A DNA stretch of 64,000 bases, taken from assembly GCA_963774155.1 (NCBI GenBank), contig CAVZDW010000005.1:124001-188000 (forward strand), in the 5' to 3' direction. The notes beneath the pieces were generated by a model. It was not told where the DNA came from and did no database searches. It saw nothing but the letters and a program-made list of their open reading frames with translations. The stretch comes from DASSUW01 sp963774155 (GTDB taxonomy: Bacteria; Actinomycetota; Thermoleophilia; Solirubrobacterales; Solirubrobacteraceae). Positions 37,233 to 45,873 of this stretch are shown here, piece after piece. Numbering within the stretch: the stretch's first letter is position 1; the number at the start of each line of letters is the position of its first letter. The position numbers were made by a program, and so were the translations under genes.

Positions 37233-38003
37233 GTGACCACCACCACGGATGCCACGCGACTCGCCGTGCTCATCGACTCGGACAACACGACGGCCAGCCT
37301 GACCACCGAGCTGCTCGAGGAGATCGCCAAGTACGGAACGCCGACGGTCAAGCGCGCATACGGCGACTGGACCACTCAGCAGCTCGTCTCCTGGAAGGAC
37401 GAGCTGCTGCGCCACGCGATCCAGCCGGTGCAGCAGTTCGCGTACACGCGGGGCAAGAACTCGACCGACTCCGCGCTGATCATCGACGCGATGGACCTGC
37501 TCTACGCGGGCAACCTGGAGGGCTTCGTGATCGTCTCCAGCGACAGCGACTTCACGCGCCTGGCGACGCGGCTGCGGGAGTCGGGGATGACCGTGTACGG
37601 GCTCGGGCGCCGCAACACACCGGCGCCCTTCGTCGCGGCCTGCGACCGGTTCATCTACCTCGACCTCCTGCGTGAGGGGCCGCCCGAGCCCGCGCAGCAG
37701 GCGTCGGAGTCCGAGGAGCCGACGCCGCCGCCGCCCAACCTGAAGCGCGTCCTGTCCACGGCGATCAGCAGCACGTCCAAGGACGACGGCTGGTCCAACC
37801 TCGCCGAGGTCGGCTCCTACCTGATCAAGAGCCACGCCGCGTTCGATCCTCGGGACTACGGCCACAGCAAGCTCGGGGAGCTGGTCCGCGCGGAGCCCTA
37901 CGTCGAGGTCCAGGACGTGTCCGGTCCCAGCGGGCGCAGCGAGCTGCGGGTGCGGCTCAAGCCGACGAAGGCGAAGCCCGCCAAACGCGCACGAGGTCGC
38001 TAA
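37233..38003 (+). CDS. NYN-domain ribonuclease-like protein with C-terminal OST-HTH/LOTUS domain
   Basis: 256 residues. NYN (PIN-like, LabA/DUF88) domain 1-150 with the acidic residues of the metal site visible in LAVLIDSDNTT, KNSTDSALIIDAMDLLY and FVIVSSDSDFTRLATRL. After a Pro/Glu linker, residues 175-245 match an OST-HTH/LOTUS fold (KDDGWSNLAEVGSYLIK, YGHSKLGELVRAEPYVEV) that binds RNA. Likely an RNA-processing or RNA-decay nuclease. GTG 37233 has GAGG 8 nt upstream; a TTG at 37215 lacks proper spacing. The 182 bp before it shows nothing else I can name. Confidence 0.82.
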   Translation: MTTTTDATRLAVLIDSDNTTASLTTELLEEIAKYGTPTVKRAYGDWTTQQLVSWKDELLRHAIQPVQQFAYTRGKNSTDSALIIDAMDLLYAGNLEGFVIVSSDSDFTRLATRLRESGMTVYGLGRRNTPAPFVAACDRFIYLDLLREGPPEPAQQASESEEPTPPPPNLKRVLSTAISSTSKDDGWSNLAEVGSYLIKSHAAFDPRDYGHSKLGELVRAEPYVEVQDVSGPSGRSELRVRLKPTKAKPAKRARGR

Positions 38004-38030
38004 GCCGATGGAGCAGGCCGCGGCGTGATC

Positions 38031-38036
38031 TAGACT
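38031..38036 (+). promoter_or_regulatory. Leaderless -10 box (TAGACT)
   Basis: TAGACT ends 8 nt before ATG 38045; no ribosome binding site is present. Confidence 0.45.
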
Positions 38037-38044
38037 CGCGGGCG

Positions 38045-38506
38045 ATGTCGTTGCACCTGTTCGCGGGTCTGCGCGTGCGGGACTTCGAGGCGGCAGACGT
38101 GGTACGAGCGGTTGCTCGGCGAGCCGGCGTTCTTCCCCCACGCCACCGAGGCCGTGTGGACGCTTGCCGAAGACCGATCGGTCTACATCGTCGAGCATCC
38201 CGATGCGCCGGCCACTCCGTCGTGACGATCTTCCTCGACGATCTCGATGCCCACGTCGCCGCGATCGCTGCCCGGGGGCTCGAGCCCGACGAGCGCCTGA
38301 CGTACTCCAACGGCGTGCGCAAGACGGTCTACCGCGACCCGGATGGCAACGAACTGGGCTTCGGCGGCGCGCCGCTGAGAGCGCGCCGCCCCGATAGATG
38401 GCCGCGACGGCTGAGGACCATGAGCACCGCGTCACGCCGCGGGAGCAGGCTCAGGCCGCTCGGGCGATGGGCTCGGCCTGAGGAGGTCCGGCCGCGGCGC
38501 GCTTGA
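38045..38506 (+). pseudogene. VOC-family protein with two compensating frameshifts
   Basis: The frame opens MSLHLFAGLRVRDFEAA; then one extra base near 38097 shifts the sense to WYERLLGEPAFFPHATEA and VWTLAEDRSVYIVEHPDAP, and one missing base near 38208 returns it to VVTIFLDDLDAHVAAIAARG and KTVYRDPDGNELGFGG. Corrected length is about 115 residues, a normal VOC protein. The last 35 codons past GFGGAPLRA look non-coding and overlap the convergent hydrolase, so the true stop may have been lost too. Confidence 0.65.
38363..38390. terminator. Possible hairpin terminator
   Basis: 10-bp perfect stem (GGCGGCGCGC at 38363-38372, complement at 38381-38390) with an 8-nt loop, at the 3' end of the VOC reading sense and downstream of the convergent hydrolase; it could serve both. 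Confidence 0.35.
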
Positions 38507-39233
38507 CGGCGTCGGCGACGATGTCGAGCGTCGCGCGATCCGTGGTGAGGTTGCAGTGGCTGACGGCGACCTCCACGTTCCGGGCGCCGGCGTCGACGCA
38601 CGCGCGCCAGTCGACGACACCGTCGCGGCGCGAGTAGACGGACACGCAGTCGACGTCAGGCGCGGCCGGCGCGGCCAGGTCGGCGCGGAAGTGCGCGCAG
38701 CAGGCGCCGCCGATGCAGGAGAACCGGAGCAGGCCGCGCGCGCCGGCGAGGCTCGCGGCGCTGAACGCGAGGCCGTGGAGCCACAGCAGGGGGTGGATCG
38801 CGAGCGGCTCGCGGTGCGGAGCGCCGAGCATGACGACCCCGGCGACGATGTCCGGGCGGCGCCGAGCGAGCACCCGCGCCATCAGCCCTCCGCGGCTGTG
38901 CCCGACGATCGTGACCTTGCTGCGATGGCGGGCGGCGATCCACTCGAGCCGCTCGAGCAGGGCTGTCGTCGTGGCCTCCGAGCAGCCGACGTTGCGCGCG
39001 ATGCCGGTCGTCCACGGCCGCAGACCCTCCGAGACCAGATGGCCGGCGAGCGTCGACAGCGATTGGTCCCCGGTCAGGAATCCGGGGATCAACAACACGG
39101 GTGCGCCGGTCGCGGGAAGCTCGAGCGCCGGGCGCTCGCGGCGGAGACCGAGCAGCCCCCACACACCTCCGAGCTCACGCCACAAGGGCGTCAGCACGGG
39201 GAGCGGAGCAGGAGCTTGATCGAACGGCGCCAT
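38451..39233 (-). CDS. Alpha/beta hydrolase (lipase/esterase-like)
   Basis: 260 residues. Oxyanion strand VLLIPGFLTGD, nucleophile elbow GHSRGG near residue 150, acid in YSRRDGVVDW and His in VSHCNLT complete a triad. Resembles triacylglycerol lipase/PGAP1-like hydrolases of actinobacteria. No signal peptide, so intracellular by sequence. Substrate unknown. Confidence 0.82.
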   Translation of the reverse strand: MAPFDQAPAPLPVLTPLWRELGGVWGLLGLRRERPALELPATGAPVLLIPGFLTGDQSLSTLAGHLVSEGLRPWTTGIARNVGCSEATTTALLERLEWIAARHRSKVTIVGHSRGGLMARVLARRRPDIVAGVVMLGAPHREPLAIHPLLWLHGLAFSAASLAGARGLLRFSCIGGACCAHFRADLAAPAAPDVDCVSVYSRRDGVVDWRACVDAGARNVEVAVSHCNLTTDRATLDIVADAVKRAAAGPPQAEPIARAA

Positions 39234-39315
39234 GGTGGATCACCGCCAGCATGGGCGATCCGCCGGGCGGCGCAATCACTCCTCCAGATCGCTCGATCGT
39301 CGGTGTGGGACGCGT

Positions 39316-40059
39316 CTACCGCACCTGATCCGTCGGGCGGATCAGGATCTCGTTGATCGCGACGTGTCGAGGTCGCGTGACGACGTAGAGAATCGCGTCG
39401 GCGATGTCCTGCGCCGCGAGAATCTCGCCGACGCCGGGCGGGAGCTGGTTGCGGACTTCCTCGCGGACGTGGGTGACGAGCTCGGTCCTGGTCGCGCCGG
39501 GCTCGATCAGCGACGAGCGGACGTGGCGGGCCGTGACCTCCTGCCGCAGGGCTTCGCTGAAGGTCCCGACGCCGTGCTTGGTGAGCTGGTAGATGCCGCC
39601 GTCGGCTCCGACGCGGCGGCCGGCCACCGAGCTGATGTTGACGAGGTCGGCGACCCGGCGCGGCTCGCGCTCGGCGGCGCGCAGCAGGTGGGGGAGCGCT
39701 GCGTGGGCGATGTAGAGCAGCCCTTGGAGGTTGAGCTCGATCATCCGGTCCCACTCCTCGACGGGCGCGTCGACGATCGGGCCGAGCAGCATCACGCCGG
39801 CGTTGTTGATGACGATGTCGAGCCGCCCGAGCTCCTGGGCGGTCCGCTCGACGGCGGCCTGCGCCTGCTCACGGTCGGTGACGTCGGCCTCGATGGCCAG
39901 GCCGCCGATCTCGGCCGCGAGCGCGTCCAGCCGGTCCTTGCGGCGCGCGGCGACGGCCACGGTCGCGCCCTGTGCGGCGAGCGAGCGCGCGGTCGCCTCG
40001 CCGATGCCGCTGCTCGCGCCCGTGACGAGCGCGACCGTGTCCCGGAGTCCATTGCTCAT
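39316..40059 (-). CDS. SDR-family oxidoreductase
   Basis: 247 residues from ATG 40059 (MSNGLRDTVALVTGASSGIG). Classical short-chain dehydrogenase: TGASSGIGEATAR cofactor motif, DVTDR acidic loop, NNAGV, catalytic Ser in VNISSVAGRR and Tyr-x-x-x-Lys in GIYQLTKHG. NADP preference suggested by AARRKDRL. Resembles the clavulanate-dehydrogenase/serine-3-dehydrogenase-like group. TATACC lies 8 nt before ATG. Confidence 0.9.
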   Translation of the reverse strand: MSNGLRDTVALVTGASSGIGEATARSLAAQGATVAVAARRKDRLDALAAEIGGLAIEADVTDREQAQAAVERTAQELGRLDIVINNAGVMLLGPIVDAPVEEWDRMIELNLQGLLYIAHAALPHLLRAAEREPRRVADLVNISSVAGRRVGADGGIYQLTKHGVGTFSEALRQEVTARHVRSSLIEPGATRTELVTHVREEVRNQLPPGVGEILAAQDIADAILYVVTRPRHVAINEILIRPTDQVR

Positions 40060-40127
40060 GCCGTCGAGGTATACCGCCGGCGACGACATTTGGTGGGTAC
40101 CGCCGCGAACCCCTCAGGCGAAAGCGG

Positions 40128-40499
40128 CTACCAGAGGCCTTGGACCACCGTGCCGCTGTGCAACGTGCCGACCTTGACCCGGCCGCTCCAGTCCATGAAC
40201 GCGGGGAGATCCTGCCAGGTCTCGATCGCCTGCTTCCAGTGTTCGGCCACGCCGGCCGGTGTCTCGTAGACCTCGCTGAGGACGAAGATCGTGTTGCCGG
40301 TCGGCTCCGAGTTCGGGTCGACCGGATTCGACAGCTCCGGGCCCTTCGAGATCTTGTAGGAGAGGAGGGCCGTGTCGCCGTTCCGCGGGTGTCCTGTCAT
40401 CCAATCGACGTGGCTCTCGAAGATGCGATCGCCCTCGGCCACCTCGTCCGCAGCAACCGTCCACATGACGACGATGTTCGTCTTTCCAACGTCAGACAT
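40128..40499 (-). CDS. Small protein, possible dimeric alpha/beta-barrel (ABM-like)
   Basis: 123 residues from ATG 40499, which has GGAGG 7 nt upstream. The chain has beta-alpha-beta order with TNIVVMWTVAADEVAEGDRI, IFVLSEVYETPAGVAEHWKQ, as in antibiotic-biosynthesis monooxygenase-like small proteins; no catalytic residue can be assigned. Function unknown. Confidence 0.6.
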   Translation of the reverse strand: MSDVGKTNIVVMWTVAADEVAEGDRIFESHVDWMTGHPRNGDTALLSYKISKGPELSNPVDPNSEPTGNTIFVLSEVYETPAGVAEHWKQAIETWQDLPAFMDWSGRVKVGTLHSGTVVQGLW

Positions 40500-40599
40500 G
40501 GTCCGTCCTCCACTCCGACACGGCGGGCGTCCGCCTCGCTGACTGGCCGGCCGACCGTACCGCCGGCGCCCCGCCGAGTCCAAGCCGGCGTCACGATCC

Positions 40600-41247
40600 C
40601 TACTCGCGCCCGATCAGCTCCTTGAACCTGGGCTCGTCGCGGATCGGATCGAAGTCCGAATCGTCCTTCGCGTACGAGCGAAACTGCGCCGAGCGGTCGA
40701 TCGCGCGGCCGAGGTGGTCGAGCGCGTCATCGGTCCTCCCCGCGAGGCTCTCGCAACAGGCGACGTTGTAGTACAAGCCGGCGTACTGCGGATGCTCCTC
40801 GACCAGCTGGCGTCCGCGATCCGCCGCCTCGGCGTACTTGCCCGCTTCGTAGAGCGGGTTCAGCGGGGCCCAGATTTCCCAGCCGTCGGGCTCGTACGCC
40901 CTTCCCGGGGTGCCGCCGAGCGCGACGAGCGTCGTCTCGGGCTCCTCGGCAAACGCCGTCCGCTTCACGCCGGGAGGGGCAAACACGAACGTCCCGGCGG
41001 GCGCAGCGACCCGGTCGCCGTCGAGCTCGAACACGGCCCGGCCTCGCACGACGAGGTACAGCTCCTCGCCCGAGTCGGGCTCGGACTCGTCGTGCTCGTT
41101 GATGATCCGGTCACCCGCGTTGCGGGCCGTCCAGGCGTTGACACCGAAGGACGTGATGCCGAAGTGGTGCCTGACGGGTCGAAACGGACAGCGCCCGTCG
41201 CTCACCTCGTCGATCTCGTCCAGCCGCGCGACTGCGTATCTCGTCAT
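40600..41247 (-). CDS. Cupin-TPR fusion protein
   Basis: 215 residues. Cupin barrel at 35-115 (EELYLVVRGRAVFELDGDR, PAGTFVFAPPGVKRTA) with part of the usual His/Glu metal site, then a tetratricopeptide segment at 130-195 (LYEAGKYAEAADRGRQLVEE, GLYYNVACCESLAGRTDDAL). Probably a ligand-binding or scaffold protein; no enzyme can be named. GGGAGG precedes ATG 41247. Confidence 0.7.
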   Translation of the reverse strand: MTRYAVARLDEIDEVSDGRCPFRPVRHHFGITSFGVNAWTARNAGDRIINEHDESEPDSGEELYLVVRGRAVFELDGDRVAAPAGTFVFAPPGVKRTAFAEEPETTLVALGGTPGRAYEPDGWEIWAPLNPLYEAGKYAEAADRGRQLVEEHPQYAGLYYNVACCESLAGRTDDALDHLGRAIDRSAQFRSYAKDDSDFDPIRDEPRFKELIGRE

Positions 41248-41311
41248 CCGGGTCCTCCCACCTCGTACGTGCCTTGCAGCCGAGATCTTGACGGGCGCGA
41301 GCCTGGCTTGG

Positions 41312-42088
41312 CTACGCGGCGAGGAGGAACTGGAGCAGGAGCGGGTTCACGAGCTCGGGGGTGCGGATGTCAGGCCGGTGCCCGCCGTCGGGGATCAGCT
41401 CCAGCCGTGCGTTCGGCATGGCCGCCACGATGCTCCGGGCGAGCGAGGGGGGAACGGGCACGTCAGCTTCGCCGTGGATGACGAGCGTCGGGCAGGCGAT
41501 CGTGCCGAGCAGGCGAGCCGGCTGCTGCCAGTCGGTCTCGCGCTCTTGGGTGACGACGACCTCCGGTGTCGCCTCGAGGCCGATGGCGATCATCTCGGCG
41601 ATGACCTCGGACGAGTCCGGTTCGGTGAAGACGTCGTGCATGAACGGCACGATGAATCCGGGCCAGTCGGTCAGCAGGCCTGCGAGCCACTCGGGGTCGG
41701 GAGGCGCCGGATCCGCCTCGAGCTGCATGTACGGCGCGACGACGGCCAGTCGCTCGAAGCGCTGCGGGTCGTCGGCGATCAGCACCACTGCCGCGTTCAG
41801 TCCTCGCGAAGCGGTGACGAGCGAGGCGGGCCCGATGCCGACCGCGTCGAGAACCGCTCGGGCATCGGCCGCGTGGAACGGGAAGTCGTATCCCCGCTCG
41901 GGCCGGTCGCTGGCGCCCGCCCCTCGCGGGTCGTACGTGACGACGGTGGCGTGCGCCTCGAGCGCGGCGACCTGATGCCCGACGACGCGCGCGTCGACGA
42001 GGTTCCAGGTCGGCAAGAAGAGGACGGGCCGCTCGCCGCCGCCGTACCGGTACCAGGCGATTCGTGTTCCATCGGCGCTCGTCGCCAT
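41312..42088 (-). CDS. Alpha/beta hydrolase (atypical nucleophile elbow)
   Basis: 258 residues. Fold signatures VLFLPTWNLVDA, YDPRGAGASDRP, LVIHGEADVPVP and DGGHRPD (Asp and His of the triad). The elbow reads VTASRGLNAA rather than GxSxG: Ser is present but the first Gly is Ala. ATG 42088 is chosen over ATG 42142 because GGGAGAAGGG precedes it. Resembles hydrolases of the adenylate-cyclase-associated and haloperoxidase-like group; substrate unknown. Confidence 0.82.
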   Translation of the reverse strand: MATSADGTRIAWYRYGGGERPVLFLPTWNLVDARVVGHQVAALEAHATVVTYDPRGAGASDRPERGYDFPFHAADARAVLDAVGIGPASLVTASRGLNAAVVLIADDPQRFERLAVVAPYMQLEADPAPPDPEWLAGLLTDWPGFIVPFMHDVFTEPDSSEVIAEMIAIGLEATPEVVVTQERETDWQQPARLLGTIACPTLVIHGEADVPVPPSLARSIVAAMPNARLELIPDGGHRPDIRTPELVNPLLLQFLLAA

Positions 42089-42250
42089 GCCCTTCTCCCT
42101 GCAGCGAGGCGCGGCGATCACGGCGGGCTTGTTGATCGGCATTTCGTCTTGCTCGACTGACGGCGGCTGTTGAGGCTCCCTTGGGCCTGACGTTCAGTGG
42201 TGAAGCCCCGGCCGGCCGGCCGGGATTCAATCAACGCCAGGGAGGCTCCC

Positions 42251-42793
42251 ATGCGCACGCGCATGCTCCAACTCATCGGCGGCCTGCTCGTCGTCGGCGC
42301 TCTCGCCGTCGCCCCAGCCGCAGCGTCCGCCGACTCGTCGTCCACCGCCAACATGGCCGGCGGCGGCGGCGGCTGTCAGGACAACAACGGCCCGTACTCC
42401 AACTGGGGGAACGGGAACGGCTGGTATGGACACGACGGGAACGGCCCCTACTGGCACGGCTGGGGCGACGGCAACGGCTACTTCGGCGGGAACTCGTGGG
42501 ACCAGGGCTGCAACGGGTCCAGCAGCACCGCCACGGCCGCCCGCGTCGCCCGCGTCATGGTCTCCGTCCAGCGAGTGGACGGCTCGCAGTGCCAGAACCT
42601 CTCCCGCTCCGGGAGCCTCGGGCGTCCCACCGACTGCTCCAACACCCACCGGTTCCGGGCGACGGGCACGCGGCACTGGCACCATCGGATCGACAACCCG
42701 CTGCCGCAGGGCCGCTATCGCCTGAAGCACCGTGCGATCGACGCCGCGGGGAACCGCGGGAAGCTCAAGGTCCGGCACCTGAGCATCCGCTGA
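42251..42793 (+). CDS. Secreted Gly/Asn/Trp-rich protein, unknown function
   Basis: 180 residues. Signal peptide 1-28 (cut after ASA). Residues 35-90 are a low-complexity Gly-Asn-Trp-Tyr segment (SNWGNGNGWYGHDGNGPY), followed by a basic folded domain with two Cys (SQCQNLSRSG, PTDCSNTHRF) that ends in an Ig-like strand pattern (RYRLKHRAIDAAGNRGK). No family recognised. Good GGGAGG before ATG; a strong hairpin follows the stop. Confidence 0.7.
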   Translation: MRTRMLQLIGGLLVVGALAVAPAAASADSSSTANMAGGGGGCQDNNGPYSNWGNGNGWYGHDGNGPYWHGWGDGNGYFGGNSWDQGCNGSSSTATAARVARVMVSVQRVDGSQCQNLSRSGSLGRPTDCSNTHRFRATGTRHWHHRIDNPLPQGRYRLKHRAIDAAGNRGKLKVRHLSIR

Positions 42794-42815
42794 CGCGCCG
42801 CACCGCTGAACGTTG

Positions 42816-42850
42816 TCGGGCCCGAGGAGCATGTCGCTCCGCGGGCCCGA
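42816..42850. terminator. Bidirectional hairpin terminator
   Basis: Nested inverted repeat TCGGGCCCG-A-GGAGC-ATGTC-GCTCC-G-CGGGCCCGA, between two convergent genes (stops at 42793 and 42858). Serves both. Confidence 0.7.
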
Positions 42851-42857
42851 ACGGGGG

Positions 42858-43721
42858 CTACGGCGCCTGCGGCAGCTTCTTGGAGCCGCGCCTGGCCGCC
42901 GGTGCGGACGGTGGCGGCACGACGGGCCCGATGTCTCCGTCCGGCGCCTCGTCGAGGTCGACGATCACCGGTGCGTGATCGCTCGGTCCGGTGCCCTTGC
43001 GGGCCTGCCGGTCCACCCACGCCGCCTGGACGCGCTCGGCGACCGGCGCGCTGGCCAGCACGAGGTCGATGCGCATCCCGAGGTCCTGGTGGAACATCCC
43101 CGCCCGGTAGTCCCAGTAGGTGAACACCCGCTTGCCGGGCCAGTGGTCGCGGACGACGTCACGGAGGCCGAGCCCCTGCAGCTCTGCCAGCGCGGCCCGC
43201 TCGGGCGCCGTGACGTGGGTCTGGCCGACGTAGGCGTCCGGGTCGAACACGTCCTCGTCGGCGGGGGCGATGTTCATGTCGCCGCAGACGACCGTCGCGT
43301 CGGGGCCGGCGGCGACCATCTCCCGGAGCGAGGCCAGCCAGGCGAGCTTGTACTCATAGTGCTCCGAGCCCGGCTCCCGCCCGTTCGGGACGTACACCGA
43401 GACCACCCGGATGCCGCCGCAGGTCGCGGAGACGGCGCGCGCCTCGGGGTGCGGGAAGCCGGGCCCGCCGGCGAGCCCCGTGACCACATCGTCCAGCCCC
43501 ACACGCGAGAGGATCGCCACGCCGTTCCACGTCGGCTCGCCGTGGAGCGCGACGGCATAACCACGATCCGCGAGCTCGTCGCCGAGCAGCGCGCCGAACG
43601 CCTCGTCCGCCAGCTTGGTCTCCTGCAGGCAGACCACGTCGGGCTGCCGCTCGTCCAGCCACGGGAGCAGACGGGGGACACGCTGCTTGACCGAGTTGAC
43701 GTTCCAGGTCGTGATCCGCAC
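42858..43721 (-). CDS. xthA: Exodeoxyribonuclease III
   Basis: 287 residues, endonuclease/exonuclease/phosphatase fold. Key residues: TTWNVNSV, Glu in CLQETKL, GDMNIAP, Asp-His pair in PSDHAP, all present. AP endonuclease and 3'-5' exonuclease of base-excision repair. GTG 43721 (VRITTWNVN) is preferred to GTG 43730 because TACCGT lies exactly 7 nt upstream and because homologues start at this point. A basic tail of about 25 residues extends the usual C-terminus. Confidence 0.9.
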   Translation of the reverse strand: MRITTWNVNSVKQRVPRLLPWLDERQPDVVCLQETKLADEAFGALLGDELADRGYAVALHGEPTWNGVAILSRVGLDDVVTGLAGGPGFPHPEARAVSATCGGIRVVSVYVPNGREPGSEHYEYKLAWLASLREMVAAGPDATVVCGDMNIAPADEDVFDPDAYVGQTHVTAPERAALAELQGLGLRDVVRDHWPGKRVFTYWDYRAGMFHQDLGMRIDLVLASAPVAERVQAAWVDRQARKGTGPSDHAPVIVDLDEAPDGDIGPVVPPPSAPAARRGSKKLPQAP

Positions 43722-43728
43722 CGATCCC

Positions 43729-43734
43729 ACGGTA
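43729..43734 (-). promoter_or_regulatory. Leaderless -10 box (TACCGT) for xthA
   Basis: TACCGT on the minus strand ends 7 nt before GTG 43721. The divergent ankyrin-M20 gene has TACCAT 34 nt away. Confidence 0.45.
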
Positions 43735-43767
43735 CTGCCGGGCCTCCGGCTCAGGCGAGCTCGGGCG

Positions 43768-43773
43768 TACCAT
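43768..43773 (+). promoter_or_regulatory. Leaderless -10 box (TACCAT) for the ankyrin-M20 gene
   Basis: TACCAT ends 7 nt before ATG 43781; no ribosome binding site. Confidence 0.45.
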
Positions 43774-43780
43774 CGAGCGA

Positions 43781-45367
43781 ATGGCCGGCGAACTCTCAGA
43801 CGACGAGCTCGCGTTCCTCCAGAGCGTGCTCGACCTCGCTCGCGAAGGCCAGACGAGCGAGCTTGCCGCGGTGATCGAGCGCGGCGTGCCGGTCAACCTC
43901 ACGGGCGCGACCGGCGACTCGCTCCTGATCCTGGCCGCGTACCACGACCACCCACCGACCGTGCGGATGCTGCTGGAGCACGGAGCAGACCCGAACCGCG
44001 TCAACGATCGGGGCCAGACGGCGCTCGGCGCCGCCGTGTTCCGGCGCTCCACCGAATCGACGAGCGCCCTTCTCGAGCACGGCGGCGATCCTCACGCCGG
44101 CGGCCGCTCCGCCGTGGAGATCGCGGCCTTCTTCGAGCTCGAGGACATGACCGCGCTGCTCACACGGCCGCGCGGCGCCGAGGTGCAGGCCTGGCTCGAC
44201 GGCCGGGCCGAGGAGATGGCGACGTTGCTGGAAGCGCTGGTGCGCATCCCCACCGAGAACCCGCCCGGCCGCGAGCTGGCGCGGTGCGCGGGCGTGCTGC
44301 GCGACGCGATGGAGCGGCTCGGCTTCTCACCCGAGCTGATCGAGCTCGCGCCGACCGGAACGCTGGAAGGCCCGGCCATCGTGCGCGGCGGCGTCGGCAG
44401 CGGGGACGCGCTGATCTACTACCACGGCCACTTCGACGTCGTCCCGGCGCAGAGCCCTTCGCAGTTCGAGCCCGAACGGGCCGACGGGAAGATCACCGGG
44501 CGCGGCAGCGCGGACATGAAGGGCGGCCTGGTCTCCATGCTCTACGGCGCCGCCGCCGCCGACCAGCTCGGCCTGCTCGACGGCCACAGGATCGTCTTCC
44601 ACTTCGTGTGCGACGAGGAGACCGGCAGCACCGCCGGCTCGGGGCGCCTGCGCGAGGCCGGGCTGATCGACCCCGACGCGGTCGCGATGCTCACCGCCGA
44701 GCCCACCGGCGGTCTGATCTGGCACGCGTGCCGCGGGGCGATCACGCTGCGCGTCCGGACCTCAGGCCGTGAAGCGCACGTCGGCTACGTCCACCAGGGC
44801 GTCAACGCGTTCGAGCACATGATCCGCATCGCCGAGCCGCTGACCGCGCTCTCGCACGAGCTGCTCGAGAAGCGGACCAGCTTCCCGGTCGAGAGCGACG
44901 AAGCCGCAGGCTCGATGCTCGTCGTCGGGGGCCAGGCCGGCTCCGGGGCCGGCTTCAACGCCGTTCCGGGCTCGGCGTGGTTCTCCATCGACCGCCGCTT
45001 CAACCCGGAGGAGGAGCTGGAGGAGGAGCTCGACCGGCTGACCGGCCTGATCGACGAGGCGGCCGACGCCGCCGGCGCCACGGTCGACGTCGAGGTGCTG
45101 CAGGAGCAGCCCTCCGGCAGCACCGAGCAGACCCATCCCGCCGCCCAGGCACTGGCCCGGTGCATCGAGGCCGTCGAAGGCGCCGCGCCGAGCTTCCAGC
45201 TGTGCCCGGGAGTGCTCGACACACGCTGGTACTCGCAGCTCGGCATCCCCGCCTTCGCCTACGGCGGCGGCCGCCTGGACGTCTCCCACGGGCCCGACGA
45301 GTACATCGACGAGGCGGCGATGCGCCGCTGCGCCGCCGTCTACGCCCTGTTCGCCTCAGAGTTCTAA
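43781..45367 (+). CDS. Ankyrin-repeat domain fused to an M20-family peptidase
   Basis: 528 residues. Residues 1-128 are three to four ankyrin repeats (DSLLILAAYHDHPPTVRMLL, GADPNRVNDRGQTAL). Residues 140-528 form an ArgE/DapE/CPG2-type M20 metallopeptidase: His in YYHGHFDVVP, Asp in GRGSADMKGG, catalytic Glu pair in CDEETGS, last His in SHGPDEYID, so the two-zinc site is complete. It should cleave N-acyl or peptide substrates in the cytoplasm. Ankyrin plus M20 is an uncommon pairing. A GTG at 44192 could be the start of a separate peptidase gene if a stop codon was lost by sequence error, but the frame is continuous as read. Confidence 0.82.
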   Translation: MAGELSDDELAFLQSVLDLAREGQTSELAAVIERGVPVNLTGATGDSLLILAAYHDHPPTVRMLLEHGADPNRVNDRGQTALGAAVFRRSTESTSALLEHGGDPHAGGRSAVEIAAFFELEDMTALLTRPRGAEVQAWLDGRAEEMATLLEALVRIPTENPPGRELARCAGVLRDAMERLGFSPELIELAPTGTLEGPAIVRGGVGSGDALIYYHGHFDVVPAQSPSQFEPERADGKITGRGSADMKGGLVSMLYGAAAADQLGLLDGHRIVFHFVCDEETGSTAGSGRLREAGLIDPDAVAMLTAEPTGGLIWHACRGAITLRVRTSGREAHVGYVHQGVNAFEHMIRIAEPLTALSHELLEKRTSFPVESDEAAGSMLVVGGQAGSGAGFNAVPGSAWFSIDRRFNPEEELEEELDRLTGLIDEAADAAGATVDVEVLQEQPSGSTEQTHPAAQALARCIEAVEGAAPSFQLCPGVLDTRWYSQLGIPAFAYGGGRLDVSHGPDEYIDEAAMRRCAAVYALFASEF

Positions 45368-45750
45368 CCCGAGGCCGCCTCGCCCTCGGGCTCGAGCACG
45401 AAGAGCTCAGCGGCGAGGTCGGGGTCGATGTGGTTGGCGCTCATGAAGGCCGTCACCTTGCGGCCGGTGAGCTCCTCGATGCTGGCGATGGCGTCCTCAC
45501 GCATCGCTGCCTGAAACTCGCCCCGGTAGTCGAGGACGCGGATCTCGCGCCCCGTGGCCGCGAGCCGGCGCTCGCCCTTGGTCAACGTGTCTTCGAGGAG
45601 AACGACCACGAGGTTGTCGCGGATGCTCGTCCGGGCGCGCGTCGGCCCCCGGCCGGTGTACTCCGCGACCAGCTGCCTGACGGAATTGGAGATGGCGGAG
45701 GCGAGAGAGCCACCGTCCTGCAGACGTCCATCTTCGGTCTCGGGGCCCAT
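45364..45750 (-). CDS. DUF2294-domain protein
   Basis: 128 residues matching the DUF2294 pattern: SNSVRQLVAEYTGRGPTRAR, LVVVLLEDTLTKGERRL, TGRKVTAFMSANHIDPDLAA. The family occurs in many bacteria, in some near Na+-translocating or envelope genes, and its function is unknown. AAGGGG precedes ATG. Overlaps the end of the ankyrin-M20 gene by 4 nt. Confidence 0.8.
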   Translation of the reverse strand: MGPETEDGRLQDGGSLASAISNSVRQLVAEYTGRGPTRARTSIRDNLVVVLLEDTLTKGERRLAATGREIRVLDYRGEFQAAMREDAIASIEELTGRKVTAFMSANHIDPDLAAELFVLEPEGEAASG

Positions 45751-45873
45751 TACCGGCCCCTTCCTCGCCTCCCTCTGGGCATACGCCCCGCGCTGGGGTA
45801 GGAGGAAGACGGCGAACAGCCGGAGCGCGAGCTACTGCTTACAGGACGTAGTCTCGCACGTTGCCGGGCCGAG

